Source: Strongylocentrotus droebachiensis
Lineage: Eukaryota; Echinodermata; Echinoidea; Camarodonta; Strongylocentrotidae
NCBI GenBank assembly: GCA_035222895.1
Contig: JAVYIG010000633.1
Location: forward strand, 1-64,000
Reading direction: 5' to 3'
DNA length: 64,000 nucleotides
The stretch's first letter is position 1; each line of letters opens with the position of its first letter. The notes beneath the pieces are model-generated. The model saw only the letters and a list, made by a program, of their open reading frames with translations. It searched no databases and was not told the DNA's origin. The position numbers and the translations under genes are program-made. Shown piece by piece: positions 22,172 through 32,279 of the stretch.

Positions 22172-24564
22172 AGATACTCCACATGCATATTAAGAAGAAG
22201 GTTCTTTACAAGCAATTTTTGTCTGTGTTTTTGTATTAATGTTATGCTCTTTGATATAGACAAACAAAATGATCAGGCTCTGGTTCTGTTTCAAACACCT
22301 ACATGTACAACATGTCAACATGTTTAATTGTTACTTCCATGTGAGGCTTATGATTCTTGGAATTGTTTATGAAACTTCAGACTTGGTCCAAGCTGTGGTA
22401 TAAATACACTTGCTTGCCCCATCTTTAAGAAGATCAAACGCCTCAAGGTCCCCGTACCTGGCATACTATCAGGGACATACATGTAATTAATTCTGTTGTA
22501 CTATAGATGTACATGTATACCCTTCAAAGCAACCTTGTAAGACATTCTCTTCTCAATATGCAACCAATGCAAATGCTCCAACAAAGGAGTTGCCCTATCC
22601 TGCTTCCTTGCTTTCAAAACAATCATGGCGGTATGACTTTAGATACCCTGCAACCTCTTAATATCTGTTTTTATTAACATTAATTAATAGAGAGTATGAG
22701 TAATCTAACCTACTAAGCACAAGCGATCAAATAGCATGGCTACAAGTTTCTTTTGGGAGCATTTTTCATAGTCTACACATATTACATAGATGAAAGTTGA
22801 GAGATTTACAACGTGAAGTTACTTGGTAAGACATGGATCATGAAGCATCAATATAGGCACAAATAATGCTTGGAAGAAGAAAAGGAGATGGAGATGGTTT
22901 AGGAGAGAGAGAATGGAAAGGGGGAGGTGAACATCTGTGTTGTAAAATGTCACTGATTTCTTCTTCAATATCAGAGGTCATCCTGTTCATTTGAATGCTC
23001 TCCAATATTTCCAAGATACGTTCCTGATTTGATATGATTGTCCGCCAGTCAGCTGTGGTCAAAACACACAGAAACTTGTTAAACGATGCTATCAAATTGG
23101 TATGTCACTGAGACAATATATATGTCACAAATGTACTCACATCATTTTATCACTGACATTTCGCTTAACTTCACGTGTCTATGAGGCAGTAAGGTACTTC
23201 AGACTGGCACACTTTTTCACCACAGTGCGTGGGAATTTATGCCATGGGTTGCTGAAATTTGACTTGACTGGTTCAGGAGGAGAGCACCTGCTGGATTCGG
23301 TATCGTAAATGGTGCTTGTTTTGACCATGGAACTTCCCAACATGATTCGTCATCAAGATATGTTTTTATTAATATTAGTACACCATGCATTCTCTTTCCA
23401 ATATTAAATTTGCTTTTATTCTGAGTGTAGATCTTGAAAGGGCTTGAAAGAATTGACACCATTCAGTACTCTCACAAGCTGCATTGTCAAGATCTTCTCT
23501 ATTGAACTTGTCATTGTGATTGTGTTTTGCACATTTGAAGTGACATCAAGCAGTTCTTCAACATTTTGGTAATTATTGTCACAGTTAATGATGGTAACCC
23601 TTTACTCTTTAATGTAGCAAGAAACACTGATGAACTATGTTTAATGTCACCATCAAATCCTGCATCTTCATTGGCATGTGGTAGCTCCATCTCTTCCTGT
23701 TCAACATTGTCATCACATGGATACATGTATCTACCATTAGGCTCATCTTTAATATTGATCAGTCTTTGTGGTTTATTTTGCAGTAAAGAGATAAAATATG
23801 CAACACTGACTTGGTCATTATTTAAATCATTATAAAGCCATCATTCATATTAAAGTAAGCTGTGAAGAAACCATTGCCAATGATAATTGCATTTTTCACA
23901 TTTAATATTTCTCTCAAAACAAATTAACACAGGACTCCTTTTATTCAATCTATGGCTACTACTATACAGGAGAAAAGAATAGATAACCATGTAGGCAATC
24001 ATACAAGAAGATAATTTGTTGATCACCACATCCTCCAAATGAAGGGACATTGTCCATTTTACCATTCTGCCTGCATATTTGATTATTTTAAGAGCATATA
24101 TTTGCTCCATTTCCCATACAGGTACATGTACATGTAGTTCTTACTTTCACTGAACAACACTGCAAAGTCTTGCTCAATCTAGAGGAATAACAATAATTAT
24201 ACAAAAGGAGAGGGCAATTTGACTCTGTCTGCAATGCAATCATGTCTTTACTTTTGCACATTATCCCCCCATGACGTTTGAAGCTCAACACAGCCCAGTT
24301 CAATGGGATTATAGAAGAGTTACTGTCATAAAAAGACATTATCAATTACCTTATTCATTTATATATGCAAGTTGAAATTGATGGCATTACCTGTTTCATG
24401 CAATGAAATTAATATCTTTTCAAATTAGGAATATAATCAATTACATAATAATAAATCAGGAAAGGAAGTGAACTAAATTATCATCATGAAAGGAAAATAT
24501 ACAGAAGTATTGAAATGGACTGGAAATATCAACTTCAGTAAGATAAATGTTTTGTTTAACGTAC
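22172..24564. other. Low-information interval with weak coding-like fragments
   Basis: Two - strand frames look exon-like: 22838-23095 (WRTIISNQERILEILESIQM, helical) and 23217-23462 (DDESCWEVPWSKQAPFTIPN). They might be parts of a nucleic-acid-binding element protein, but I cannot name a family. Otherwise it is AT-rich non-coding DNA. Confidence 0.3.
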
Positions 24565-24758
24565 CATTTCACTCTCAAGAATTCTTGGATATAAATCAAG
24601 AATGTTCTTCACATTGGTGTCACTATTCTTGATCCACTCATGCCAATGTTGAGCTGTTTCTTTCATGTAGTCCTTAATTTGCTCTTAAGGCTCTTTGTTG
24701 TTTTGTAGCCATTCTTCCGTCATGGCAATGTTGTCATGGTCAGTTGAATCGGTTTGTT
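24565..24758 (-). pseudogene. Family F exon (W-T-R type), copy 2, with nonsense codon
   Basis: Acceptor ...CTATTCAG and donor ATG|GTACGT define a clean exon. It reads MTEEWLQNNKEP, a TAA stop, then EQIKDYMKETAQHWHEWI and TNVKNILDLYPRILESEM. The form N-x-P-[W]-x-x-V---W--T---R, then +-IL--YP-L recurs in family F; the stop sits where a Trp is expected. Exon borders are intact, reading frame dead. Confidence 0.45.
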
Positions 24759-24839
24759 CTGAATAGAATAAAAGTGAAGAAAGAAATATTTATAAAATAT
24801 TCGTTGGCACTGAGGAATAGACTGATCTTTTTCATCCTT

Positions 24840-24872
24840 TAACCCTAATCAGGGGGGGGAGGGGGGGGGGGG
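24840..24872. repeat. Poly(G) tract
   Basis: About 25 nt of G with a single A interruption. One of many G/C homopolymer runs in the window. Confidence 0.95.
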
Positions 24873-25280
24873 TCAAATGTAAGCTGAAACTTGCCCTCGT
24901 GAATAAAGTCCATGATATTGCCTGTAACGGGCAGTAGCTTCCTCTTTCTCCTGTATGCCAAAATAACTCTCACATCTGACATGATGTGATGACTTAGGAT
25001 TATAACAGATTTTCAATTCGTTTACCTTGAAAATATAATCCTGATGCACATTGGAGTTTTGCTTTCTGCAGGAATCTTGATAACCTGCAACTCTTCGATG
25101 AACAAAATTTGTTTGTGGTCTCGATCCTTCAGGGAATCGCTGCTTCAGAGTAGATGCCGTCCCTTCTGCCAGCTCAATGGGCTGGAAGAAGCAATCCATT
25201 ATCTTTTGGAAGGTGTAGAAAGGCTCCTTCCCCCAGCATTTGGACAGCACCTCTAACAGCCAAGACCTGTTAACAGCCAA
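24873..25280 (-). CDS. BEN-like domain exon
   Basis: The frame encodes WLLEVLSKCWGKEPFYTFQK followed by IMDCFFQPIELAEGTASTLK and a basic tail. The pattern LL--LF--EEL---T--G fits a BEN (DNA/protein-binding) domain, but loosely. It follows a coiled-coil/Pro-rich exon (25663-26214) and an N-terminal domain array (27.1-28.0 kb) in the order usual for BEN proteins on this strand. An upstream acceptor exon (about 25400-25300) is in a different frame, so the joined gene may be broken. Confidence 0.4.
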   Translation of the reverse strand: MAVNRSWLLEVLSKCWGKEPFYTFQKIMDCFFQPIELAEGTASTLKQRFPEGSRPQTNFVHRRVAGYQDSCRKQNSNVHQDYIFKVNELKICYNPKSSHHVRCESYFGIQEKEEATARYRQYHGLYSRGQVSAYI

Positions 25281-25662
25281 ATTTGACGTTTCAAGTCTCT
25301 CGTATTAGACACTCGCATAAGAACATGCATCGATCTACATTCCCCTTTGGGGGACATATCTGTTCTGGGCAGGTGCGTCTTTCTGCTCATCTGTAGGAAC
25401 CAGCAAGATTAAAAAGAAGAGAAAATATATACCGATAGTCATGTTAAAAAGTACTGTATGTTAAGTTGGTTGCCTTGTCAGGCAAGTGCTAGTGTCGAGC
25501 CCTGATTACCATCAATATTTGAATTAATCTTGTGGGATCAGAAATTTAAAAAAGAGCAGATGACTATCACATAAGTGTTTTTGGACACCCTTGGTATAGA
25601 CTATTTCAAAGGTACCTGGAGGAAATACAACACTTGGCATATCAGCTAGCACCCTGTCTCAC

Positions 25663-26214
25663 CTCTTTCTGCTGATTCCCTTCGATGTTTCGCCTGAAGG
25701 GCATTATAGTCTTCTACCAAGAAGCAATACTTCTGCCTCAGTACGGTCAGCTCTTCCTCCCTGGCAGCACACTCTGGGGCAGTACACATGAAGTCTGCTG
25801 GTGGCGGTGTAGTGAAAGGCCTGTCGGCGGGAGGTAGCAAGAAGGCAAGAGGTGTCTGAATGGCAGGAGCCTGAGGAGGTGTCTAGATGTGGTTGGCATG
25901 GACGTGGTTTGCATGGACGGCGGGAGTTGGCTGGAATGTGGGAGGTGGCTGGATGGCGGGAGGTGGCTGGAAGGCAAGAGGTGTCTGGATGGCAGGAGGT
26001 GGCTGGGCGGCAGGAGCATGAGGAGGTGTCTGGATGTGGTTGGCATGGACGGCGGGAGTTGGCTCTACAACAGGAGGTGCCAATTGTAAAACCTGTTGCC
26101 TCTTGGCCTTAAGCTTCTTCATAATTCCCCGATTGGTAAAAAGGGTTGCCGCTGCAGCCATTGCCGTCTCCGCTTTTAATTGACCATCTGCCACTCGTCT
26201 CTTCTTTGCTTCTA
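25663..26214 (-). pseudogene. Pro-rich plus coiled-coil exon with a single nonsense codon
   Basis: Acceptor CCCCGCAG, donor GAAAGAG|GTGAGA. It encodes VEAKKRRVADGQLKAETAMA, a long Pro/Ala/Gln repeat region (IQTPPHAPAAQPPPAIQTPL type, from an imperfect DNA repeat) and a coiled coil EEELTVLRQKYCFLVEDYNA. An in-frame TAG at 25883-25885 replaces CAG of the HANHIQTPP repeat; the frame is open on both sides. This layout is typical for the linker and coiled coil of BEN-domain proteins. Confidence 0.5.
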
Positions 26215-26419
26215 CTGCGGGGATAAGAACATAAATCTGATTAAATGTTGTCACCAGGATTACTTTGTGACATTTATTAAGATGACAGGTTTTCTCTCCT
26301 ACGCAAATCCTGTGCTTTTTCCTGTCACTGGATTTTACCATGATTTTGAATGGACATTTCAACCCAAAACAAATTAGAATATGTTTATCACAATTATATT
26401 GAACAATTCTCAACATTTT

Positions 26420-27100
26420 TTTCTTACATCTAATATGTCAACAACAACAACAAAACATTTACCGTATAAACGTTTCCTAGCTGATCTATACTAGTACAAA
26501 AAAATATCCAATAATTCAATATTTATTGTTCCAAATCATTTCATTCAACATATTATATCTAACAAGCATTATGTCATGCAATGATCACGACACTGCGAAT
26601 GAACATGAAAATTAATTCATTATACATTGTCAACTCTATTTCTTTCATAATTTCATGAATTGGTTTTACAACCCCCCCCCCGACTATATACATCAACATT
26701 AAATATAAAACAAAGAATTACATAAGCAAAAAAAGGAAAGAATAAAAAGAGCAAAAAAACAAAGACAGACGTAGGGAGGGATAAATAGCGAGCCAAACAA
26801 ACGTCTCTAGGACAACAACCCCCTACGACAGAGTGATAATCACGTTAGTTACTACTTGTCCTTGGACTAATGGCCCCTTCAATTTGTTAAACAAACTTTT
26901 ACCCAGGAATCATTATCAACTTGACATTGACCATGTTGACATTTTTTCGTCGTAGATTTCTCCACAATGCAACAATATGATCAAAATAGATTTTTATAAA
27001 ATATTGAAATTTATGATGTTTTAGCCTTTGGAAACAAAGTGGGTATAGTTTATGAAGCCCTCATCCAAGGCATCATATACAGTACGTATTGTCACTATTT
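26420..27100. other. Non-coding AT-rich DNA
   Basis: Contains a short poly(C) run near 26671 and A-rich stretches. Nothing else supportable. Confidence 0.5.
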
Positions 27101-27104
27101 ACCA

Positions 27105-27950
27105 TCAGCAGCCAAGACCTATGCCTTGTAGATTTCCCAACCATGTTTGGGAGGCTTCTTTCCCAGCCTTCCATACTCCACCAGGCCTTCAATTTCTGGA
27201 TCTTTTATCATCTTCTCTTTGAGAACAAATGCGCTTGAAGTGACAGTTACGTCGTTCGTTTCTATCCAATGCACCGACACCCACATGATTGTTTTCTTGG
27301 CGGTCACTATTGACGGTCAGCAGCCAAGACCATTGCCTTGTAGATTTCCTAGCCATGTTTGGGAGGCTTCTTTCCCAGCCTTCCGTACTCCACCAGGCCT
27401 TCAATTTCTGGATCTTTTATCATCTTCTCTTTGAGAACAAATGCGCTTGAAGTGACAGTTACATCGTTCGTTTCTATCCAATGCACCGACACCCACATGA
27501 TTGTTTTCTTGGCGGTCACTATTGACGGTCAGCAGCCAAGACCATTGCGTTGTAGATTTCCCAACCATGTTTGGCAGGCTTCTTTTCCAGCCTTCCGTAC
27601 TCCACCAGGCCTTCAATTTCTGGATCTTTTATCATCTTCTCTTTGAGAACAAATGCGGTTGAAGTGACAGTTACGTCGTTCGTTTCTATCCAATGCACCG
27701 ACACCCACATGATTGTTTTCTTGGCGGTCACTATTGACGGTCAGCAGCCAAGACCATTGCGTTGTAGATTTCCCAACCATGTTCGGCAGGCTTCTTTTCC
27801 AGCCTTCCGTACTCCACCAGGCCTTCAATATCTGAATCTTTTATCATCTTCTCTTTGAGAGCGAATGAACTTGATGTAACAGCTACTTTGCTTGTCTCTT
27901 CCCAATGTACCAACACCCACATGATCATATTCTTGGCGCACGAACGGGTT
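27105..27950 (-). repeat. Four tandem 212-bp copies of a protein-coding exon
   Basis: Copies start at about 27105, 27317, 27529 and 27741 (marker CAGCCAAGACC). On the - strand each encodes IMWVSVHWIETNDVTVTSSA, then FVLKEKMIKDPEIEGLVEYG and HGWEIYKAMVLAADRQ. The three left copies are nearly identical; the rightmost is diverged (WEETSKVAVTSSSFALKEKM). The unit resembles the small N-terminal barrel domain that precedes coiled coil and BEN domain in many proteins. 212 is not divisible by three, so copies cannot be read through. Confidence 0.8.
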
Positions 27951-28003
27951 GGAAAGGATGATATATAAGTACGATTTTCGAATTCGGGATCCACATTAAC
28001 CAC
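27731..28003 (-). CDS. N-terminal domain exon of the putative BEN-like gene
   Basis: The rightmost, most diverged and probably ancestral copy of the array is also the longest frame (90 codons: PEFENRTYISSFPTRSCAKN, IMWVLVHWEETSKVAVTSSS, LVEYGRLEKKPAEHGWEIYN, AMVLAADRQ). The barrel-like pattern (W--VHW-----V---SS, VEYGR--KK---GWE-Y-A-VL) matches domains at the start of BEN-family proteins. Start codon uncertain. Confidence 0.4.
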   Translation of the reverse strand: MVNVDPEFENRTYISSFPTRSCAKNMIMWVLVHWEETSKVAVTSSSFALKEKMIKDSDIEGLVEYGRLEKKPAEHGWEIYNAMVLAADRQ

Positions 28004-28461
28004 GCAAGTGTACGCATGTGCGATGTTCGAATTGGCTTTGGGTCCAATTCTTTTCCATCATTTTGCTCATCAAAGTTTATTAGTGGTTCCAGGTTTTGTT
28101 TGTGATTCAAAAATCTTCTACATTCAACTGAATATGATCCTGTTCTAGGTGTCTTTTGTATGTATATCCAGAGTAGTACATGTGGGTTCTATCGCAAGTC
28201 AATCGACCACACGCACAATCTTACACTTAAATTTGGTAGTAATATACCATGATTCCTTAAGAGTCTACAGTCTTAATTCAGATGAACCCCTTTTCTTTGT
28301 CGTCTTTTTTGGTATTGCACTATTAAGTAGGATAAAGTCTTTGTAACAGTTTTAGAATTTCAATCTGTTACCCAACTTGTGGGTGAGTTCCTTGATTGAG
28401 TTGGTGCCCGATGCTTTGATAATCAAAATCAGCATTTACAAAATCAACATAAGGATAGTAT

Positions 28462-29248
28462 TTATAGGTTACAACAGGATGCATTACTGGTAACAAACCA
28501 ACGTTGCACAGCAGCCTTTGGAGTGAATTCTTCAGGTGTTGGACCTTCTGATAATATCTGTAGTAAGTCTGTAATCGTTGAAGTGCTGAGACCTAGTCGC
28601 CAATCACCTTGGCACCTCTTGATAGTGGAGAACTGCCGTTCTACCTGAGCTGTTGATGTGGGTAGCACAAGCAGTATCCTAATGATATGGCACAAGTTGG
28701 GGTACACATCTCCCTGGTGAACTAGAACATTCTTCCACAGGTCTTGGAACTTCTCTTTCTTCTCTTGCTGTCTGAGCTTCATCCACTCAACCTCAACAAG
28801 CTCTACCTCACAGCCCTTTGCCACCAAGAGGGGTCTAAAGTGATCACACAATGTGTTGATCTCATCTTAAGCTATGCCACAGTTTGCTGCTGCTGCTGGA
28901 TATCAGTTGGATATCAATTGGATCCAGTATTTTTGCTGCCTTGATAACTGGGTCGTTAGCAAAGTCAGCCAACCTAGTCTTCAGGCAAGAACTCACAGTG
29001 TTAAGAACCTTGACTTTGTTAGTCTGAAAGTCGGCAACATCTTTCTTGGTGACCTTGACTTGGACATTCTGGAAAGTGAAGGGTGGACTCTTTTCTGGCT
29101 CAGCAAGGACATTGCTGCCGACACTTGACACCACAAGATCATCCCTCTGAAAGCTAAGGGATAGCTCTGAGGAATATAGCTCTGCCAAGTACTCCACCAT
29201 ATCCCTGTAGCAGCTCATATGGAAGACAAACTTAGAAGACTTCAGCAT
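28462..29248 (-). pseudogene. hAT transposase C-terminal region (ZNF862/C17orf113-like)
   Basis: 28862-29248 encodes NTVSSCLKTRLADFANDPVI and AAKILDPIDIQL. After a TGA and a frame change, 28462-28851 encodes EINTLCDHFRPLLVAKGCEV and then YPNLCHIIRILLVLPTSTAQ-VERQFSTIKR-DWR--LSTSTITDLL: the hAT dimerisation region (YP-L------LVLP-STA--ERSFS--+--K---R--L). The N-terminal BED finger and the first catalytic Asp block are absent. One frameshift. Confidence 0.72.
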
Positions 29249-29299
29249 CTTCAGACAGCCAGTTTGGCTGCATCAGCTGGAGGAATGTTTCATCAGTAC

Positions 29300-29990
29300 C
29301 ATACATCTTTTTTTTTTTTAGCAGATGTTTCTGCATTTATTGATAAATCAAATACAAAACATTCAAATAACAATAATAGTATATAATATAATTGATTTAT
29401 ATCAAGAGTGACAACTTAATACACACAAAATAAAATATTTAAAAAAAAAAAATACATAATTGAAAGCTTGAAAGTATGGAGGTAAGTAAAAAATAATCAA
29501 GATAAATGCAGAGGCCAACTATCATAAGCTAAGAAGCTTGAGGCGATAGCAGCCGGGAAGGGGGGGGGGGGGGGGGGGGGGTACATGGCGCTGTTTTTAG
29601 GAGAATGTAGGGGAATAGAGAGTCGCATATAAAGATTTTGTTCAGAAAATATCTGAATAAAAAGTGTAAAGAAATTAAGAAAAAAGAAAAAAGAAGAAAA
29701 ATGTGCAAGTGTGTGCAAGTGGGTGTGTGCAGGTGAAGTAAGTGTTTGATTCGTATTGTTAATGAACTGGTCATCTAAAATTAATTTAAATAAACAATCA
29801 AAACCTCTGAGACCCTTATGATGTTTTTGAATATGTAGATATTAAATATTTTTTCATCGATGCTTTGAATGAATAAAGAGTTGCAGAGTGTTTAATATTG
29901 TCAGGTAAAGCATTCCAAATGTCTGGACCATGATGTCTTATCGATTTATAGGCCATAGGCCATCTTGCTTATACACTGCCAATGAACGGT
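29300..29990 (-). pseudogene. LINE 3' end (reverse-transcriptase C-terminus plus 3' UTR)
   Basis: At about 29985-29830 the - strand reads KSIRHHGPDIWNALPDNIKH and ATLYSFKASMKKYL: the end of many non-LTR retrotransposon pol proteins (SIRY-GP-IWN-LP--IK-S-SL-SFK). A 3' UTR with poly(C) (poly(G) on +, 29562-29580) follows, and a T-rich stretch on + at 29310-29319 may be the remnant poly(A) tail. Confidence 0.6.
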
Positions 29991-30129
29991 TAATGTGTGG
30001 CTTATCATACATGTACTGAAGATGCAACATTCAACACAACTAAACACGCTCATTCATGCACAATTTTACACACCAATCTATACCTTTGAATGCCATTACG
30101 ACATCTAAACAATATTTTTAACAACTACA

Positions 30130-30330
30130 TGATATCATTCTGAGAGCCTTCATTTTCTTCAATTTGTGGTGGCAGTGGTGCACCTATTGGCTTTGTTTCT
30201 TTGACTAGAACTTGGAACTTGGATTTGTCTGCAGGAACTTGAAGGTTATCCTCTGCATCAACCCAGTCCTCCCAGTCACTGTCGTATATCTGTAGAGAGA
30301 CTTCTGCTCCCTCGTCAAGGTCGAACAGTG
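30130..30330 (-). pseudogene. Acidic exon, possible N-terminal segment of a family F protein
   Basis: Encodes VSLQIYDSDWEDWVDAEDNL, VPADKSKFQVLVKETKP and then an acidic tail and stop. The IYD-D--D-VD-E---VPD--K-QV pattern resembles N-terminal modules in family F proteins. Weak. Confidence 0.28.
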
Positions 30331-30417
30331 TCGAGATTGACCTTATTAAGTTTTTTTTTACTTGGCAGAGTTTCCTGAAGTCTCAATACCTTTTTGGAAG
30401 ATTTGTAGGTTACGTAT

Positions 30418-30629
30418 TTGATGTACATTGTGTTTGTAATCAGAGTTTTGAAGAATTGATTGATTTTGGAAGGTAATTGTTCTGCAATTTGACTGGATAT
30501 GTGACTTGCTAAGTTGAGTGATGGGTTCTTAGTGGTCTCTAAATTAACAGCCATCCATTATCATCTTTGATCTGATGTGGTATTCCAATGTACGTAGCAT
30601 GTTTGTGCAAATTGGATATTGCATCCTTC
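30418..30629. repeat. Dispersed ~210-bp repeat, copy 1
   Basis: Sequence from TTGATGTACATTGTGTTTGT to GCAAATTGGATATTG recurs at 33577-33784 in the same orientation (about 90% by eye). A short piece also occurs at about 43979-44010. On the - strand it encodes NPSLNLASHISSQIAEQ. Confidence 0.82.
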
Positions 30630-30757
30630 CAGTTTTTATAAGGAGTAGTTATCAAGTTATTCGCCCTTTGGCCGTGATAGGCTCTTACAGGGAAAAGCAG
30701 ACATGCTCTAAACAAAACAACCCATGTGCCTCCTTTAAGTAAGAGATACATGTACAT
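30539..30757 (-). pseudogene. hAT/TTF-type zinc-finger N-terminal fragment
   Basis: Encodes VVLFRACLLFPVRAYHGQRA and LITTPYKNWKDAISNLHKHA. The motif P-x-x-W-K-x-A---x-x-H is the end of the TTF-type zinc finger that heads ZMYM6/THAP12-like hAT proteins; the preceding C--C-LF part is retained in degraded form. It overlaps the dispersed 210-bp repeat. Confidence 0.5.
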
Positions 30758-30899
30758 GTATATTCATGATGCTGCAGCCATTCTCTTTTACAATAGCGTT
30801 GCTTAAAATCCACTACTTTCAGACTAAATCAAGAAAAAGGGGTTTCCAATAATCGTTCACATTTAACAAACCCTATGTTTCAAGGTTATCATACACATC

Positions 30900-31500
30900 C
30901 CATCATCTTGATAAACATGTAGGCTCTAGGAAATCTGCTACATGTTTTGCTCTGAAACAAGCCACTGATCAGATCCTGTTACCTCAAAAGCATGATATTG
31001 CTTGCAGAATCAAACAGTTTTTAACACTATTGAACACACGTACCATGCTGACCGTATCGGAACAAGTATTTCACCTTCCCAAAGCTCGGGATTCCTTCTT
31101 CTTGAACAGTATCAGCAATGACAACATCCTTTTTTTGGGTACTTTATAACATCAATTGTGATAGATTTTGTTTTCCACAAAGAATTCCTTCTGTCATTGC
31201 CCATACCAATGTCAAGCAAGCTCCTCTGGAGCACAGATGGAAGTCTTTGGAGATCTACTTCAGTGGTTTCCATTAAAGTCCTCTACTCCTCTCAGTGCTA
31301 GTGATGAAGGAATCTGAATGAAATTGCCAGCACCGCAAAAACCGGTGGCATGTTGCCAAGAACAGAGCTATATTTCTGAAATTGTGCAAAACATCAGCTA
31401 TTGGCTTGAAATATGGATGCTTGGCTTCAAAGCGCATGCACCACATATTCTGGATACCGGTAGGTCCAAACTCACTTATTAGTCTGTGATAATGGCATAT
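30900..31500 (-). pseudogene. C-terminal part of the C2H2-headed transposase-like family, copy 2
   Basis: At 31495-31370 the - strand reads YHRLISEFGPTGIQNMWCMR, FEAKHPYFKPIADVLHNFRN and IALFLATCHR. The block LI-EFGP---WCMRFEAKH-YFK-----NFRNI--TLA-RHQ belongs, from memory, to the same protein family as the 42.9-44.35 kb gene. Later conserved blocks are present but in broken frames. Confidence 0.5.
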
Positions 31501-31518
31501 ATAATTGAATTTATTTAT

Positions 31519-31940
31519 TTACCACCATTGAAACCATTGAAACAAAACAAACAAGGAAATTCCATTCATTTCTGGATGTTCATTACCAGGAAGTTTCCCA
31601 GTATTATATACTGTGCAAGCTATTACCTGTGACTCCGTAAATAGTGATGGCCATCTTCCCTTTAAGATTGAGACAAGAGGTTTTTCATTGACCATTTCAT
31701 GTCTCCCGGGGGAGTATGTCTTGTCCATTTTTGGGGGCAATATCTTCTTCACTTCCTCTCTTTCCGAATTCAGTTATCAGGTTTATCCCCTCTTCCTCTT
31801 CCTCGTAGAATCCTGAGCCATGAGGCTCCCTACGGCGAATGAAGCCAATGAAGAGTTTCAAAACTCTCCCACCTCGCCTGTCTGCATTCCTGACAAAGAG
31901 GGCATCGTCAAGTGCCAGGACGGGATTCAAGTCCACCATT
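31519..31940 (-). pseudogene. Family F exon, copy 3
   Basis: Encodes KMDKTYSPGRHEMVNEKPLV followed by SILKGRWPSLFTESQVIA, the most diagnostic block of family F (KM--TFS-RR-EIV---P----+--RWPALF---EI--EF). The upstream frame 31697-31939 (VDLNPVLALDDALFVRNADR) is of unclear relation; it contains a glutamate run. Confidence 0.48.
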
Positions 31941-32279
31941 CATGTCATGTCAGGTGGTATTGCTAGAAAGAACTCCATATTCCATATGAATACAATATAA
32001 ATATAAGTTTCTTTTTTACAAACCTCTATGCACAGTGGTAGTAAGGGGCCCTTGAAGAAAACTCTGATGAGCAGCCCTTCCTCACCCCAGCCAGCCATAT
32101 TCCCTCCCATTATCATACATTTAATCCCAGGTTCCTCAAGCAGGTGTTGATGTGCTCGCATATAGTGTTCCTGTGCAAGATTCGCATTCGATAAACTCAA
32201 GTAGCTTCTCTACTGGCTGACTGTTGTGTAGGTATCTGACAACTTAACCCAATCTGCTCCCAGTTGGAAACATCCGTTA

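Noticed and set aside
25852..26112. Gly/Trp/Arg-rich + strand frame (GRWLDGGRWLEG)
   Set aside because: Antisense of the Pro-rich repeat in the BEN-like gene exon.
27147..27858. Three 95-codon + strand frames beginning MGGFFPSLPYSTRPSISG
   Set aside because: Antisense to the 212-bp exon array; the - strand reading has the recognisable domain and the + strand frames only repeat because the DNA does.
30315..30554. Separate 79-codon gene (LETTKNPSLNLASHISSQIA)
   Set aside because: The sequence is part of a dispersed repeat also present at 33577-33784, and no conserved protein is recognised.
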